Part shown: piece by piece, positions 41,621 to 52,964 of the stretch
How the letters are laid out: every line of letters begins with the position of its first letter
Position numbering within the stretch: the first letter of the stretch is position 1
NCBI GenBank assembly: GCA_025766275.1
Contig: JAFKAC010000054.1
Span: forward strand, 310,001-374,000
DNA: 64,000 nt
Source: Lactarius indigo
Taxonomy: Eukaryota; Basidiomycota; Agaricomycetes; Russulales; Russulaceae
Direction: 5' to 3'
The notes under the pieces: model-generated
What the model was told of the DNA's origin: nothing
Databases searched by the model: none
What the model saw: only the letters and a program-made list of their open reading frames with translations
Program-made: the position numbers and the translations under genes

Positions 41621-43740
41621 GGGTATATTTTACACTGAAGTGTCGGAGGTGCGTCCGGGAGTAAGGTGATCACGTGGTCGTCCACCCATTCGGGTGGGAA
41701 GCGCTTAGCGGCTTCCTCCGAGAAGACGGTGGCATAGCGTTCATATTGGGGTGGTAGTTTTTCAGCTCCGTTTGAACCAAACTTCTCTGCCATTTGTTGC
41801 ACTATGGTATCGATAGTGTCTTGTCGTTCGAAGGTGAGTTGTCTGTTAGGTCCGAGTAGTTGGTTCGTTGCCCAGTTGATGCGAGGATTAGTGTCTCTAA
41901 ACCACGCGTGGCCTAAGATGATACGTGGGCGGCCCAACGTGGTAATGTAGAGGTATGTGTCGTACGAGTTCTGGCCCCAGGCAAGTTTGATCGAGCATGC
42001 CTCCGTGATGGTTCCCGATTGGTTCGGCGTTCCGTCAGCATTGTATGCCAGCCTAGCGGGTACCCTGGTTGTCACCATTTGTAGTCGATGGACCAAGGTG
42101 GTATTGATGAAATTTTGCGAGGCTCCCAAGTCGAGCAATGCTGGTACTTCGTCTCCTCCTGCGGTTATAAGTTGGATGGTAAGCGTTGATCCATCGTCGG
42201 GTGAAAGAGTGTTGATCTCGGTCATACCCCCCTCGTCTAAGTCGTCGTCGTCGTCAACTCTGACTTCTATAAGCATCTGGGATATCATTTGTCTCCGATC
42301 GGTGTTCGATAGGCCCAACATCCCGGAAATGAGTGTTTGTTTGTCCAGAGTTGGAGCAGGGTGTACTGGTGGCTGGGATACGGGGACCGTAGTGAGTTGA
42401 TTAACTCGACTGGGATTTGTCTTTTTCTTCGGACAGTCTCGGGAAAGGTGTCCCGACTGTTTACAGCGGAAGCAGAGTCCCTCCTTCCGACACCGTTCCC
42501 ATTCGGCCTGCTCTTGGGGGGTGTGTTGTTGAGGTGTAGACGTATTAACGGCATCTACGTCCATTGGTACTACATTGTTTCGTGTAGTGGGACGTGGCAC
42601 CGTTGGTTTTGGGGGAGGTACAGCTCCTTTCCCAAGCGCGGCTACACAATTGGTGATGGTCCGAAACCGTTGGACTTCTTCCCTCGTGGTGATTTTCCAG
42701 TCGTCCATAGTGACTGGCATGGTTCCGCGTTTAAGACAGGTGACAAGTAACCCCCTTTTTAGACCTCGCCTGAAGAGGTCAACAGTGCCGATTGCCGTCA
42801 TGTCCCATCCGGTGGCGTCCGCGAGCTGTTCAAACCGAGCGATATATTCGTCGATCGCGTCGCCAACCATGGTCAGGGCTGTTAGTTTGGCATATGCGTT
42901 CTGTTTACTAAGGGTGTCAGTCCAAGCATTTTTGAAGTCGTCGATGAATTCGTTCCACAAGCATTCGTCGGTTTCTGCGATGGGATGAGTCGCATGATTT
43001 ATTTTGGTGTCAAGTTTTCGGTCCTGTGTTTGGTTCCAATTTTCAACATCAGGGCCTCAAATCAGTGTGAGCGCGAGTGCGACCCTTTGGTACGGTGAGA
43101 CCATCCTTTTGTTGGTACGGTTTACTCGTTGATATTGATTGAATTCATGGAGGAATTGAGCGCTTTTGGCTCGATTCCCGTCGAAGTAGGTGGGGGCTCC
43201 ACCCTGGAGAGGTCCATTGGTCGTTGTCGAAGCGGGCGTACTACCGGATCCACTAGCCATTGGTATAGGTGGGATGACGGCAGGGAACGGTAAGGGCGTA
43301 AACGGTGGTGGTTGTTGTGGTGAGCGTCGTTTCCCTTTTCGTTTTAATGAGGCAATGGCTAATCGATGAGTATTCCAGTCATACTCGGGGATTTGTTGAG
43401 TGTTAGCTCTGACGTGTAGTCCCCAATCGTGTGGTCATTCAACTCGAGCGCTGTTATATGTCGCCCAGCCCGGGTAGTCTAGCAGTACTTCGTACCATGC
43501 GTTTTCGTTTTCGAAATATTCGATGTCAAGGCTCGGGTCGGGTGTGCGATCGAGTGTGTAACCTCTATGGTATTCCCACACAAGGGCCTTTACTGCAAGG
43601 TCGTTGAGGTTCGGAGTCATGCGTCTGAGCACCAGTCGTTTTTCGGTGCTGTCGTTTGGGTCGTTGGCGGGTTCGATATACGTGAATGACCCGTCTGGAG
43701 TATCAGCCAGTTTCGTTCGTGTGTGACTCTTATGTGCCAA
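41621..43740 (-). pseudogene. gag: Element D gag-protease, decayed
   Basis: Starts at ATG 43740 (MAHKSH). It has an N-terminal domain with an AWYEV motif, capsid (APTYFDGNRAKSAQFLHEF...SPYQRVALALTLI), zinc knuckle CFRCKQSGHLSRDC (about 42430-42471), and protease. Gag and protease share one frame, unlike in B, C, E and F. TGA 43435 and TGA 43057 interrupt it; the second is also found in A and replaces the Arg of the I-R-G-P motif. Protease reads D-L-G-A instead of D-S-G-A, as TTG for TCG. It stops at the E insertion. Confidence 0.88.
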
Positions 43741-43762
43741 GTCGCCTAGCGGAAGATGTGGG

Positions 43763-43773
43763 GTCTACTCTTA
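43763..43773 (-). other. Primer-binding site of element D (self-priming type)
   Basis: Minus strand TAAGAGTAGAC directly follows the LTR and pairs with GTCTACTCTT in the LTR (43913-43904) over 10 nt. Confidence 0.65.
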
Positions 43774-44116
43774 TGTCACGGTACCAGGTGACCGTCCGTG
43801 ACGTGAACGTGGGCGAGGACTCGTGTTTTTACACAAGTGGAAGATGCTGACTTGGAGCACTCAGAGAGCACGCAAGTGAGAGGGAACAAACTGGATTCAA
43901 ACGAAGAGTAGACAAGGTATGTACTACTCTGTAGCTACGTCTTATATACTCGTACATACTGTTGTTTTTCGGGACTGTTTTCTGGTACTTTCTCGAGCTC
44001 CAAGTGAGCTGGCAGGACTACATGATACGTGGCATAACCGCTGGCAAAGAATCATACTGCTGGCAATCGATCGTTGACGTGTCAACCCGTGACCGTGATG
44101 TCACGTGGGCGTGACA
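43774..44116 (-). repeat. 5' LTR of element D
   Basis: A 343-bp LTR, minus strand TGTCACGCCCACGTGACATCACG to GGTACCGTGACA, shorter than the A and J LTRs but with the same start, TATA region and GTCTACTCTT motif. Confidence 0.85.
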
Positions 44117-44209
44117 GTGTTGGTCAGTAAGGACACAGTAGTCCTCATGTGCTATGAAGGCACAATTATTGTGTGGAAGGTGGGGAGTGGCATACTGTAA
44201 TGCTGTCAT
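44117..44209 (-). pseudogene. Fragment of F-type ORF3
   Basis: The minus-strand peptide YATPHLPHNNCAFIAHEDY closely resembles YATPHLPKNNRAFIPHEEY in the F ORF3 region. It is therefore a relic of an F-family element into which D inserted. 44210-44348 is unassigned. Confidence 0.65.
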
Positions 44210-44348
44210 GGCGTTAGCTTGACTTGAGCTTGGATGAAGGCAATCACTCAGCTAGGCATGTCCTGGGACATATGGCACAAAGGCAACTTCTAGACACTTG
44301 CAAGTGCTAGACAGCAGAAGACCTCCTAGATACTTAGGCAGGTCGAAG

Positions 44349-44856
44349 TGTTACGGTATGGACCTAATGACTCATTACATACAACTCATGACCGGTTATG
44401 ACTACGGTCCAGTATTGATATTAGTCATGGACTCTTATTTCGCATCAGTCAGCATAGTAGTTTGCATGTGATTGTGACTCATGTATGACTCATTCCTAGG
44501 ATAGCTGTACTAGGGTTCGAGCTAGTTATGCTACTGGTTACCTACTGTTTCTAGTGGCGCTTTAAAGCCCGCACGTATTTGTATAAGTAGTCGTCTCGGA
44601 AGACCAAGAGTCCCCATCTTGGTCTTCTTCAATCCACCACTTGACTCGTCTTTTGTCTGCCTTAGTCTCGGACTAAGTGTGCCTCCGCTGCTATCCACCA
44701 AGGGATAGTACTTCTTCATTTTCGCTACAGTGTGTGCCAGTGTGCCCCTGTTTAGTGCGTGTTGGGTTGACACGTGATCCCCATTTGCCGAGCTTTCGCT
44801 AAGTCGATTATGCCTGTCCAGAGTCCAAGTCGGACTAACGCCGGTGGAGCGTAACA
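44349..44856 (+). mobile_element. Solo LTR of the F family
   Basis: A 508-bp LTR, TGTTACGGTATGG to GGTGGAGCGTAACA, flanked by CGAAG (44344-44348 and 44857-44861). It aligns along its length with the reverse complement of 58434-58939. Internal sequence was lost, presumably by LTR-LTR recombination. Confidence 0.93.
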
Positions 44857-44949
44857 CGAAGGTTGATTTGAATAGAAGAAAATGGAAGACAAGTGATGGT
44901 TGAAGAAGACCAAGATGGCATATCTTGGTCTTTGCATACTAGCCTATAT

Positions 44950-45351
44950 TGTCACGCCACTGCTGGGGCGTGCGTCTGGTCTGTAACAGGTCCAGCCTTA
45001 GGCCAGGGATACTAAGTTGGTCCGCTACTGAGTAGGATGGCACCTAAGTCTGTGGATGTTCCTTGATACAGCTCAAGGCAACAAAGCTTTAGAGAGGAGG
45101 ATTGTGGCAGAGTTTTGAGAGGAAAATGCTAAGGGACTAGACAGTATATTGATGAAGCCAAAGCTAAGGAAATACAGGGTGTACTATGGGGTTTATATAG
45201 CTAGTGTCCAGGGATGCCAGCAGGGTGATATGATGCCAGCAAAGCAAATGCCAGCAAAGCAAATGCCAGCAAAACAACTGCCAGTGGAATGAAGAAGTGA
45301 GGAAAGGTAGAAAGGAAGGAAAGATAGGAAAAATAGGGGGCATTCATGACA
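44950..45351 (-). repeat. 3' LTR of element I
   Basis: A 402-bp LTR related to the B LTR. It shares the TATATAAAC box, the CTTTGGCTTCATCAATATACTG segment, and GCTGGCA tandem repeats (more copies of GCATTTGCTTTGCTG here). On the plus strand it ends CATTCATGACA, then TTACCCCCATT (polypurine tract on the minus strand). Confidence 0.9.
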
Positions 45352-45361
45352 TTACCCCCAT

Positions 45362-48300
45362 TCTAAATTGAACAGTGTCCAGATGCATGTCATGAAATGC
45401 TTGTACGAAGTCAGGGGCATGGATGTTACCGTGGGGCTCCCAAGTATTGTCCACATCAGGATATCCTTTCCATTTGATGAGGTACTGAAGCTGGCGGCAT
45501 CATCTGTGTGAGTCACGAATTTCTTCGACCTCGTACTCTTCTATCCCATCAATAAGATCAGGGGCTGGTCACAAGAAGTTTGGGCCATGCTTGGTGGTTT
45601 TGTGATAAGGGAGAAGAAGAGATGCATGGAAGACATTATGGATCTTCCATGTCGGCAGGAGTGCCAGCTGGTAGACAATGTGAGAGATGACTTTAGTGAT
45701 GGGGAATGGGCCATAACACTTTGGGGCTAGCTTGGCAGTAGGGTGTGATGTGGTGAGGTTCTTAGCTTCTAGCCAGACAAGGTCGCCTTCCTTGTATGGG
45801 GTGAAGGAAGAAGGAGCTTTAATGGCCATCTCCTGGGCTGCTTTGATGCCCTGCTGTGCCAACATTCGTATATCTGAGATTGCTGTGAGGTGCTTGCTGA
45901 CAGATGGGGCAGCATGATTGGTAAGATGGGTGCCAGGAGTGCGAGGAGTGTGGCCCATAAGGAGGTTGAATGGAGTGTGACATGTAGTGGTGTTTGGCCA
46001 GCTGTTGTGTGCGAACTGGGCTGATAGGAGCCAATCTACCCAGTCTGTCTGTCGTCCATTGCAGAAGAAGCGTAAGTACTGTTCCAACCACTGGTTAGAT
46101 TGCTTGGATTGGCTGTCCATCTGTGGGTGATAAGCCATTGAGATATTCTGCGTGATACCTAGAGACTTGCAGAGTTGCTGAGAGGAGGCGGAGGCAAAGC
46201 AAGGATCTCTATCAGTGATAATGTGAGTGGGTAGTCCGAAGTGGGGATAGACATGTTAGTGATAAAGTGCTGCCACCCCAGGGCCATTAATCGATTCTTT
46301 GCAGGGGATAAACAGTGTTCCCTTGGTACAATCATGGTCAGTGATTGTTAAAATAGAATTGAACCCATGGGAGAGGGGGAGCTTAGTAATGAAGTCCATC
46401 ATTACTGTTTCAAATGGTTGCACTGAGGGGTTGGTGGCAATGGGAAAGGGTGGGGGCCAAGGTTGATGGGAGACAGCTTTGTTTGCCTGGCAAGTGGCGC
46501 AGCCCTTAACGTAGGCTATAATGGTGTTTTGCATCCCTGGCCACCAGTAGTCACGTGAAATGAGGGCATGAGTGTTGGCAATTCCTGGGTGGCCAGTGCT
46601 AGGGGAATCATGATAGAGGGAAATTACCCCCCTCCAAAGATCAGGGTCTTCCATAACCACAAGGCAGGCACTGTGCCACCAGGAGCCATCAGAGAAGGAG
46701 AGGTCGTAAACATCCTTCCAGCACAGGATAGTGGGCAGGTGTGACAGTTGTAGGGCATGGACATTCTGTTCAAGTGAGGAAAGCTGAGTGGCCTGGATGA
46801 AGAGCTGCGCAGGGAGGATGGTGATGTCCTGGTTGTCAGTAGAGCCATCATCATGGTCAGGTCGTCAAGAGAGAGCATCAGCATGGTTAACAGTGCCAGG
46901 TTTATGAACAAGCTTTAGATTATACTCGCCAAGTAAGGGGATGTAATGGGCAACACACTGGTTGATTTTATGGGGTTGCTTGTAGTATTGGAGGTTTGCA
47001 TGATCAGTATAGATGGTGACAGGATATGGGGAGCCGAGGAAGTGACGCCACTCTTTAAGGGTGGTGATGACTGCAAGTAATTCACGGTTGTGGATGTCAT
47101 AGTTGCACTCTGCCTCATTGAATGTCTTCTAGTGGTATGCGACTGGATGGAGTTCGTTGTTGGTGTCACGCTGGTACAGAATGCCACCAGTGGTGAAGGT
47201 GGAGGTGTCAACTTCAACTTCAAAGGGAGCACTTAGGTCAGGCTGCCAGAGAACTGGAGTGCTGGTGAGAATGTTAACAAGCTTATCAATGGCAGCAGTG
47301 CATTCAGGTGTCCGGACAAAGGGGCAGTCCTTCTTTAGGAGATTAGTGAGTGGTTGGGCGATGTTGGTGAAGCCAGGGATGAAGGGTCATTGGTATCCAA
47401 AGACTCCTAGGGTGCTGCGTACTTGTTTGACTGTTTTAAGAGTGCAAGGCCAGTCTCTGAGTCCAGCAAGCTTGGTAGGATCGGCTTCAATTTTGTCACC
47501 TTCAAAGATGAGCCCCAGATATTCCACTCTCTGTGTTTCAAAGGTGCACTTTTCTGGTTTAAGGAAAAGGCTTTCTCATTCCAATATATCCAACACTTCA
47601 TGGACAATGGTGCAGTGAAGAGAGAGGTCATCTGGGGTGGCGATAAGAATATCATCCATGTAATCGAAGACGTAACAGCAGCTCTCTGCCTTCAGCTGGG
47701 TATGCAGGATAGTGTCCATCATAGCCTGGAAGGTAGAGGGAGAATTAGTTAACCCAAAGAACATGACGCAGGGTTCAAATAGTCCTTCTTCTGTTTTGAA
47801 GGCTGCTTTCCATTTGTCACCCACCTTGATTTGCATGTTATTATATCCCCACCTGATGTTGAACTTAGTGTAGAGGCGGCTGCCTCTAAGACCTTCTGTG
47901 AGGGTCTTAATAAGGGGGAGGGGGTAGGTGTTGCAGATAGTGTGCTGGTTCAGGCATCGGTAGTCCTGGACTGGTCGTAATTTCCCATCCTTTTTCTTAA
48001 TAAAGAAAAAGGGGCTGGCATAAGGGGAGTGTGATGGACAGATATATTGCTTTGCCAAGTGTTCATCCAAAAAGTTTTGTAATGCCCCACATTCATCCTT
48101 AGTCAGGGGATACACTTTACAGTCAAGGGTGGCAGGCACATCTGGGGCGAGTTTGATTGCATGATCCCAGTCACATGATGGTGGGAAGCATTGGGATTCC
48201 ACTTCGGAAAATACCATGATGTGGCGGCGGTACTCGGTGGGGATTGAATCCTCAGTCAGTTTTGCTTTGTCTTTGTTCACCTCGATGGCCCATTGCTGTG

Positions 48301-48775
48301 CCATGTTTGTGCCTCAAATCATCTCTCCACTTGGTATTCTAATGTGTAGTTTGTCTCCAGCTTCCCAGGGATCGATGGCATCAACAAGCAATTGCCACTC
48401 GTTGAAAGTGGTGGCCCAGACGAGTAGGTAAGGTAATAGTGCTTGGTGCTGACTTGTTTTTGTTGCAGGGTTCGTCTCTGGTGTCTGTTTATCAATTGGC
48501 TCCACTCCAGGGTTACAGCGTTTGTTCTAGGTCACAAATGTGTCTCCCCCATTGGGGGCTTCGACTTGGATTGTGGTAGATCTGCGCACTGTGGGTACGA
48601 GGAGGGTAGAGAGGTGAAGAGGGTCTGGGGTGAGTATTCCCTTTTTCCAATTGATTTGTGATTTGAACTGCTGAAGCCAAGGGTATCCTAGTAGAATATT
48701 GTTGTTGCCAGTTCTGTGACATAGAATCATTGTGTTATTTGTTTTGTCCTGAGTTGTACCTTCAATGGAACATAT
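45362..48775 (-). pseudogene. pol: Element I pol, decayed
   Basis: Blocks match B pol: protease tail (ILLGYPWLQQF), RT (FFFIKKKDGKLRPVQDYR, FDYMDDILIAT near 47660), RNase H pieces, and integrase (MDFITKLPLSHGF). MDSQSKQSNQ replaces DGQSERSNQ, so the region of the catalytic Glu is damaged. The chromodomain region ends near 45380. Many CGN codons have become TGN or CAN. There are stops and shifts near 47576, 47150, 46870, 46258 and 45560. It confirms that Gln stood where B has TAG 18822. Confidence 0.88.
46621..46636 (-). promoter_or_regulatory. Candidate central polypurine tract in I integrase
   Basis: The minus strand reads TTTGGAGGGGGGTAATTT at the R-G-V-I codons. It is retained although the surrounding gene is badly decayed. 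Confidence 0.35.
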
Positions 48776-49450
48776 TTTTCGATTCGTTAATATGCCCAGC
48801 ACACAGCTGGCTAGCCAATATTGGGCACTTTTCTGTATCGCTCTGGCGGCTGACTTTCCTGTGCTTCAGCTGATCTCAGGCATCAGCCCATTCCTTTCCT
48901 TTCACTTTGCGACCTCACTTGGTTGCCCTCTAGGGTCTACTTTATATTTAGATCAATACCTCTGTCTCCATGTATATAAACATCCTGTAACTACTCCTTT
49001 CCAACCAGTTAATCTTAGTCCACTTTCCCTCAGAGCTTAGAGCTCTGAGGGTCCCAGTTCCCTTCGCTCACCATGTTCCCCTAAGTGCCGCACCATCATG
49101 CACCCTTCGGCGCTTTAGAGCGACGTTTCCCCCGAATCAGCCGACTGCTGTACGAAGTAGTGAGTCCCACGAAGGCCTGCACGATTAGCAACGCAGCTTC
49201 ACACCTCCCTGAACCCAGGGTAGCTCAGGTTGTTTCAGGCAGTGTCCTGATGTGTAGAGACAACCTAGCTCATCATTCTGGTGGCCAACATGGGGAGGTA
49301 GAAGCAACTTGCATTTGTAGGCCTCAAGGAGCGATCACAACCATGTTTTCAGCCCACAACAGCCATCTTCCCTTGCATTGCTTGTCTGGCAGATTCCAGC
49401 CGATCTGCACAACCACCTTGGCTGACATTCATTACACTTAGCAACAGGAT
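48776..49450. other. Unassigned, LTR-like segment
   Basis: Contains TATATAAACATCCTG near 48974 and an AGAGCTTAGAGCTCT palindrome near 49033. It looks like part of an LTR or promoter, but no second copy or target duplication is seen here. Confidence 0.25.
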
Positions 49451-51120
49451 AGTGAACCCCCAATCGATTACCTTTCCAATAATACCAAATCCTTCAACTG
49501 CAGTACCGGAACAAGCCAACTCACAGCTGATTGCACAACAACAATCTTGGTATACAACTTCACAAGCACCAACAGCATCACAGACACTGTCAACACCCCC
49601 TCTGAGTCAAGCACGAGTGACTCAACCAATGCCTTGTATGACATCCTCCCCCCTGTTAGCGACTTGCACATTATCACCCTCACCCCCAGCCCGGTCCATG
49701 CCATCTCGAATGACTGCATCCCTCATCCCCATACCCTACAACGCTTCCCATGCCCACATCATTGCCTGTAGTCTCTGCAACCCCAAGTCAAGTGCTAGCG
49801 ACTCAACCGATGCCCTGTGTGGCATCCTCTCAAACATCAGCAATGCACATGCTATCGCTGTCATCCCCAGTCCCTCCAGCGACTCCACTTGCATTTCTTA
49901 TTCTCCTAGCATCCTTGGCAGAATTCCTGATTCAATGAGCATCATTCCCTTCAGCATGTGTCTTAGTGGCCCTGAGCGGCCCCAGTTGTGAGTCACCCAT
50001 GTGATCAGAAGTCAGCCACAATGGCCACAAAATCATGTTATCGCTCCAATTTCACTCCACCTCATATGTCAACTCGAATGAGTGCAACACATATTTCCAA
50101 TGTACTTCCTCGTTTCTAAAGATTCCGAACTTCACCTCTGGTGACCTGTGCAATGACAAGCAATCTCTTTCAGTCTATGATGATCACTGGACTCCATCCC
50201 CGGGCTGTCTTTGTTATCACCAGAATCTAGTCATTTTCAGTCACCTCAGTCTTCCACTGCACCCATTTCGCCCTGTCCTTTGATCCCATCTTCATCTTTG
50301 ATTCTTTCCACTTTCCGTCCCTCCAATTCTCACTTTAAACTCACACTTTGGCAGTCTCATCTTCCCATATTCTGTACTAGTTGTAGTGTTGAAGATTTCC
50401 ACCTTGTCAACATTACTGCTCCATCAATATCGGATCTCTCCCATCTACTTTCAGATTACACTTCTCTATTTTGGTGTTCCCTTGTTTTCTCCCTTCAATG
50501 CCCTTCCTTCCCTTTTGATTTCACCTTCGATCCCAATCCCACTCCAGCCTGAATCTCCAAACTTGCACATTTGCTCTCCAGTTTGATCACTTCATCTTCA
50601 CTCACCACAACAACCTTGCAGCAACCCTTTCCACTCCAAATCTCACACCCCCTCCCATTTTTGTTTGTAGATCACTGCACATATGCACCAACAGGATGTA
50701 GTAGGACGACAATGACAACCCTTATGTGCCACGCATCAGACCGGCAGCAATGCCATCACCTCACTTAGAGCCTAGTGTATGACTGCCAGCACGCTCTGAT
50801 GGATCTCCATGGATTTCATTCATGCGAATGGCCCCTTTTCTGGCAATCCCTTGTCAACATTTTGGCAATCCCACCCCACAACACCAGACCCTCAACTTTC
50901 CCCTTCGTCTTTGCTCACGGCCTCAGAATCTCAGCTCACACAAGCACATTTGGTGATGCACAATTAGCCTGAGCCCACACCTGCATTGTCAACCATGTTG
51001 CTACCCTTGGTCTCCCCTACCCCCTGGCTCCTCTGTCATTATCAGTGTCCCTCCCAGCATCAGCAATTCAATTACTATCATCCCCTCCCTACGTTTTCCG
51101 GCCCCGTGTGGCCAGGCGAT
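49451..51120. other. Pro/Ser/Thr-coding low-complexity DNA with a ~100-bp direct repeat
   Basis: Plus-strand frames are rich in Pro, Ser and Thr, but all are short and none is convincing. Two copies of a ~100-bp segment (about 49590-49700 and 49783-49890) share GACTCAACC-ATGCC, GCATCCTC and CCCCAGxCC words. I see no domain. Confidence 0.3.
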
Positions 51121-51131
51121 TTTACGGCCCT

Positions 51132-51635
51132 GTATTAAGCATAGGGAAGGAGGGGCTTGCTGGCCATGGGAATGGCGGTGGGCACTAGTGGCTCATTGAG
51201 AGGGTTACTGAGAATGTCATAACTGCCAAAGGCCTGCAACAGCAGAGAGAGACACTCATAATCAGCAGGGGAGGCAGGGTTGGTGCACATGGCAACAGCA
51301 GGGTTGTCAGACATGACCTGGACAAGGTAAGAGTACTCCTTGTCATGGAGAGCACAGAAGGCCAGGCAGAGGTCGTCCAAAGGAGCCAAGTAGTGAGTGC
51401 CACTGACTTCCAGAGCAACCTCCTGAGTGAGACCTTTGGTGAACAGTTGGTGTGAGCAGGCCATGGCAGCAGCCATACACTTGGAGGAGACATTCAGCAA
51501 AGACCCTACTGGGGCAGGGAACAATTCCCAGAAACACTTGGTGATTGACTGGAGTCAAGGGCTGGTGTCAGGTCCCACTGTATTGTCTTTGACAAGTGCC
51601 AGGAAAATGTCTATGGATGCTGTGGCTGTTGATAA
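51132..51635 (-). pseudogene. Unrecognised ORF with one TGA
   Basis: Minus-strand frame from about 51635 to the stop at 51135, roughly 165 codons, interrupted by one TGA near 51553 (context SP-TGA-LQS). The translation is not low-complexity (KCMAAAMACSHQLFTKG...HYLAPLDDLCLAFCALHDKEY) and ends NEPLVPTAIPMASKPLLPYA. It could be an exon or fragment of a host or transposon gene. No family recognised. Confidence 0.35.
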
Positions 51636-51640
51636 GTGAC

Positions 51641-52391
51641 CCTTGCGCACTTAGCGGCTCTTACGGACCAGACTTACAGATATGGACTGCTGTAGATTAA
51701 TTAGGACCGCTTTAGATTAGATTTGATCTGTACAATCTCGGACTTCTTTATCTATGACATCATGTACAATGACATCATATGGACATATCCAGACTCTTCA
51801 TTGTACTACGCATTCTTGTATCTTTCTTTGTTCTCCTTTAGGTCTATCCTTATTATGATGTCACTATGATATCATTTACTTCTGGACTCTCCTTGTTCTT
51901 TCTGCCCTTGTTCTCAGAACGTCCACTCCTTTGTCCGTTTGTAGAACAATAACTGTCTTGTAGTACGTGACTTGTGTTACATCCCTTGTATAGTGTCACT
52001 CCCAGAAAGTGTATAAGTAGAGTAGCATGTACGCTCCTGGTCCACATCAGTTCTCACTGTTTGTGTGCCAGGTAAGCTTCTCTTCCCTCCAATGTATAAT
52101 ATCAGTTCTCACTGTTTGTGTGCCAGACTTCCACTCTGCTTCACTCTGCTTGACACCCCTGTGCTGCTTCCAGTCACCCTCTATATCTCACCACAGACTT
52201 CTCAGCCCTCTGTGAGTATAGTTCCTATGTGTCTGTTCATCAGTGGCAGCACTGATCTGGGCAACACAAGTGTCACCCTGGGTCTTGGCAAATGGCGCAA
52301 GCAGACCTTGGACAGTCATCAGCAAATAAACCTTAGCACATTTGGTGACACATTTGGTAGAGGTCTCCTCACTTGTAACGTTGTCACGATG
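51641..52391. other. Intergenic region with a 26-bp direct duplication
   Basis: No gene is seen. ATCAGTTCTCACTGTTTGTG plus TGCCAG occurs twice, at 52046-52071 and 52101-52126. The first copy is followed by GTAAGC, which resembles a 5' splice site. Confidence 0.4.
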
Positions 52392-52796
52392 TGTCACGAT
52401 CACGTGACATCGTCACATCACGTCACATAACGTCCGCGTTCAAGATCTGACCCTCGAAAGTCTTACAGAAGTTGTGTATCACTCAGAGCACGCCTTATGG
52501 TGCTAAGATTCTGAATCATCTACGTAGCAATCGATAGTGACGTGGCTTACAGATAACGGTCCCCGAAAACCCCAGTATGTACAAGTATAAGATGTAGTTC
52601 ATTGAGTAGCACAAACCTTGTCTACTCTTAGTTCTCAAATACCGAGTCTGTTGATCATCGAACCCTCTTGCTTGTGAACTCCCAGAGTGACACAGGAACC
52701 CCCGAAACTCGACTTACTTCAAGGAAGTAAGTCTCAACTCTACCCGCATGTCGAGCTTGGCTCCACAAAACCATACGGTCCCTCGGAACCATAACA
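52392..52796 (+). repeat. 5' LTR of element J
   Basis: A 405-bp LTR, TGTCACGATCACGTGAC to GGAACCATAACA, clearly related to the A LTR over its full length but with CpGs kept. A TATAAGA box is near 52586, and the self-priming complement GTCTACTCTTA is at 52620-52630. Confidence 0.92.
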
Positions 52797-52807
52797 TAAG
52801 AGTAGAC
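52797..52807 (+). other. Primer-binding site of element J (self-priming type)
   Basis: TAAGAGTAGAC, immediately after the LTR, is an exact 11-nt reverse complement of LTR positions 52620-52630. Confidence 0.75.
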
Positions 52808-52964
52808 CATTTACTCAGCCACGGATGAGGCGCAAGTCGTTCATATGAACTACTGGTCGAGACGCTTGATCTCTCCTGTAGCCCGAGACCCTGAACTGCT
52901 GTAGGAAAGGACGATAGATCCTCCTCACACACGTGAACCCCGATTGCCGCAGAACGAGGCGTAA

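Larger units (their letters stand above)
29446..44116 (-). mobile_element. Element D: A-family retrotransposon, 3'-truncated, split by E
   Basis: Runs right to left: LTR (43774-44116), primer-binding site, gag, protease, RT (split by E after KIYP), RNase H, integrase, chromodomain and ORF3. It is broken off in ORF3 near 29446, so the 3' LTR is missing and no target duplication can be confirmed. Without E it is about 6.6 kb. Except for one single-base frameshift near 33230, gag through ORF3 lies in one frame interrupted by TGA codons. Confidence 0.9.
44950..48775 (-). mobile_element. Element I: old 5'-truncated B-family copy
   Basis: Minus strand: 3' LTR (44950-45351), polypurine tract, and pol back to the protease near 48775. 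Gag and the 5' LTR are absent. It is CpG-poor throughout, with many stops and frame changes. 44862-44949 before it is short unassigned sequence. Confidence 0.88.

Noticed and set aside
52046..52126. 26-bp duplication as LTR or target duplication
   Set aside because: Copies are 55 bp apart with no element between them. A local tandem duplication is simpler.
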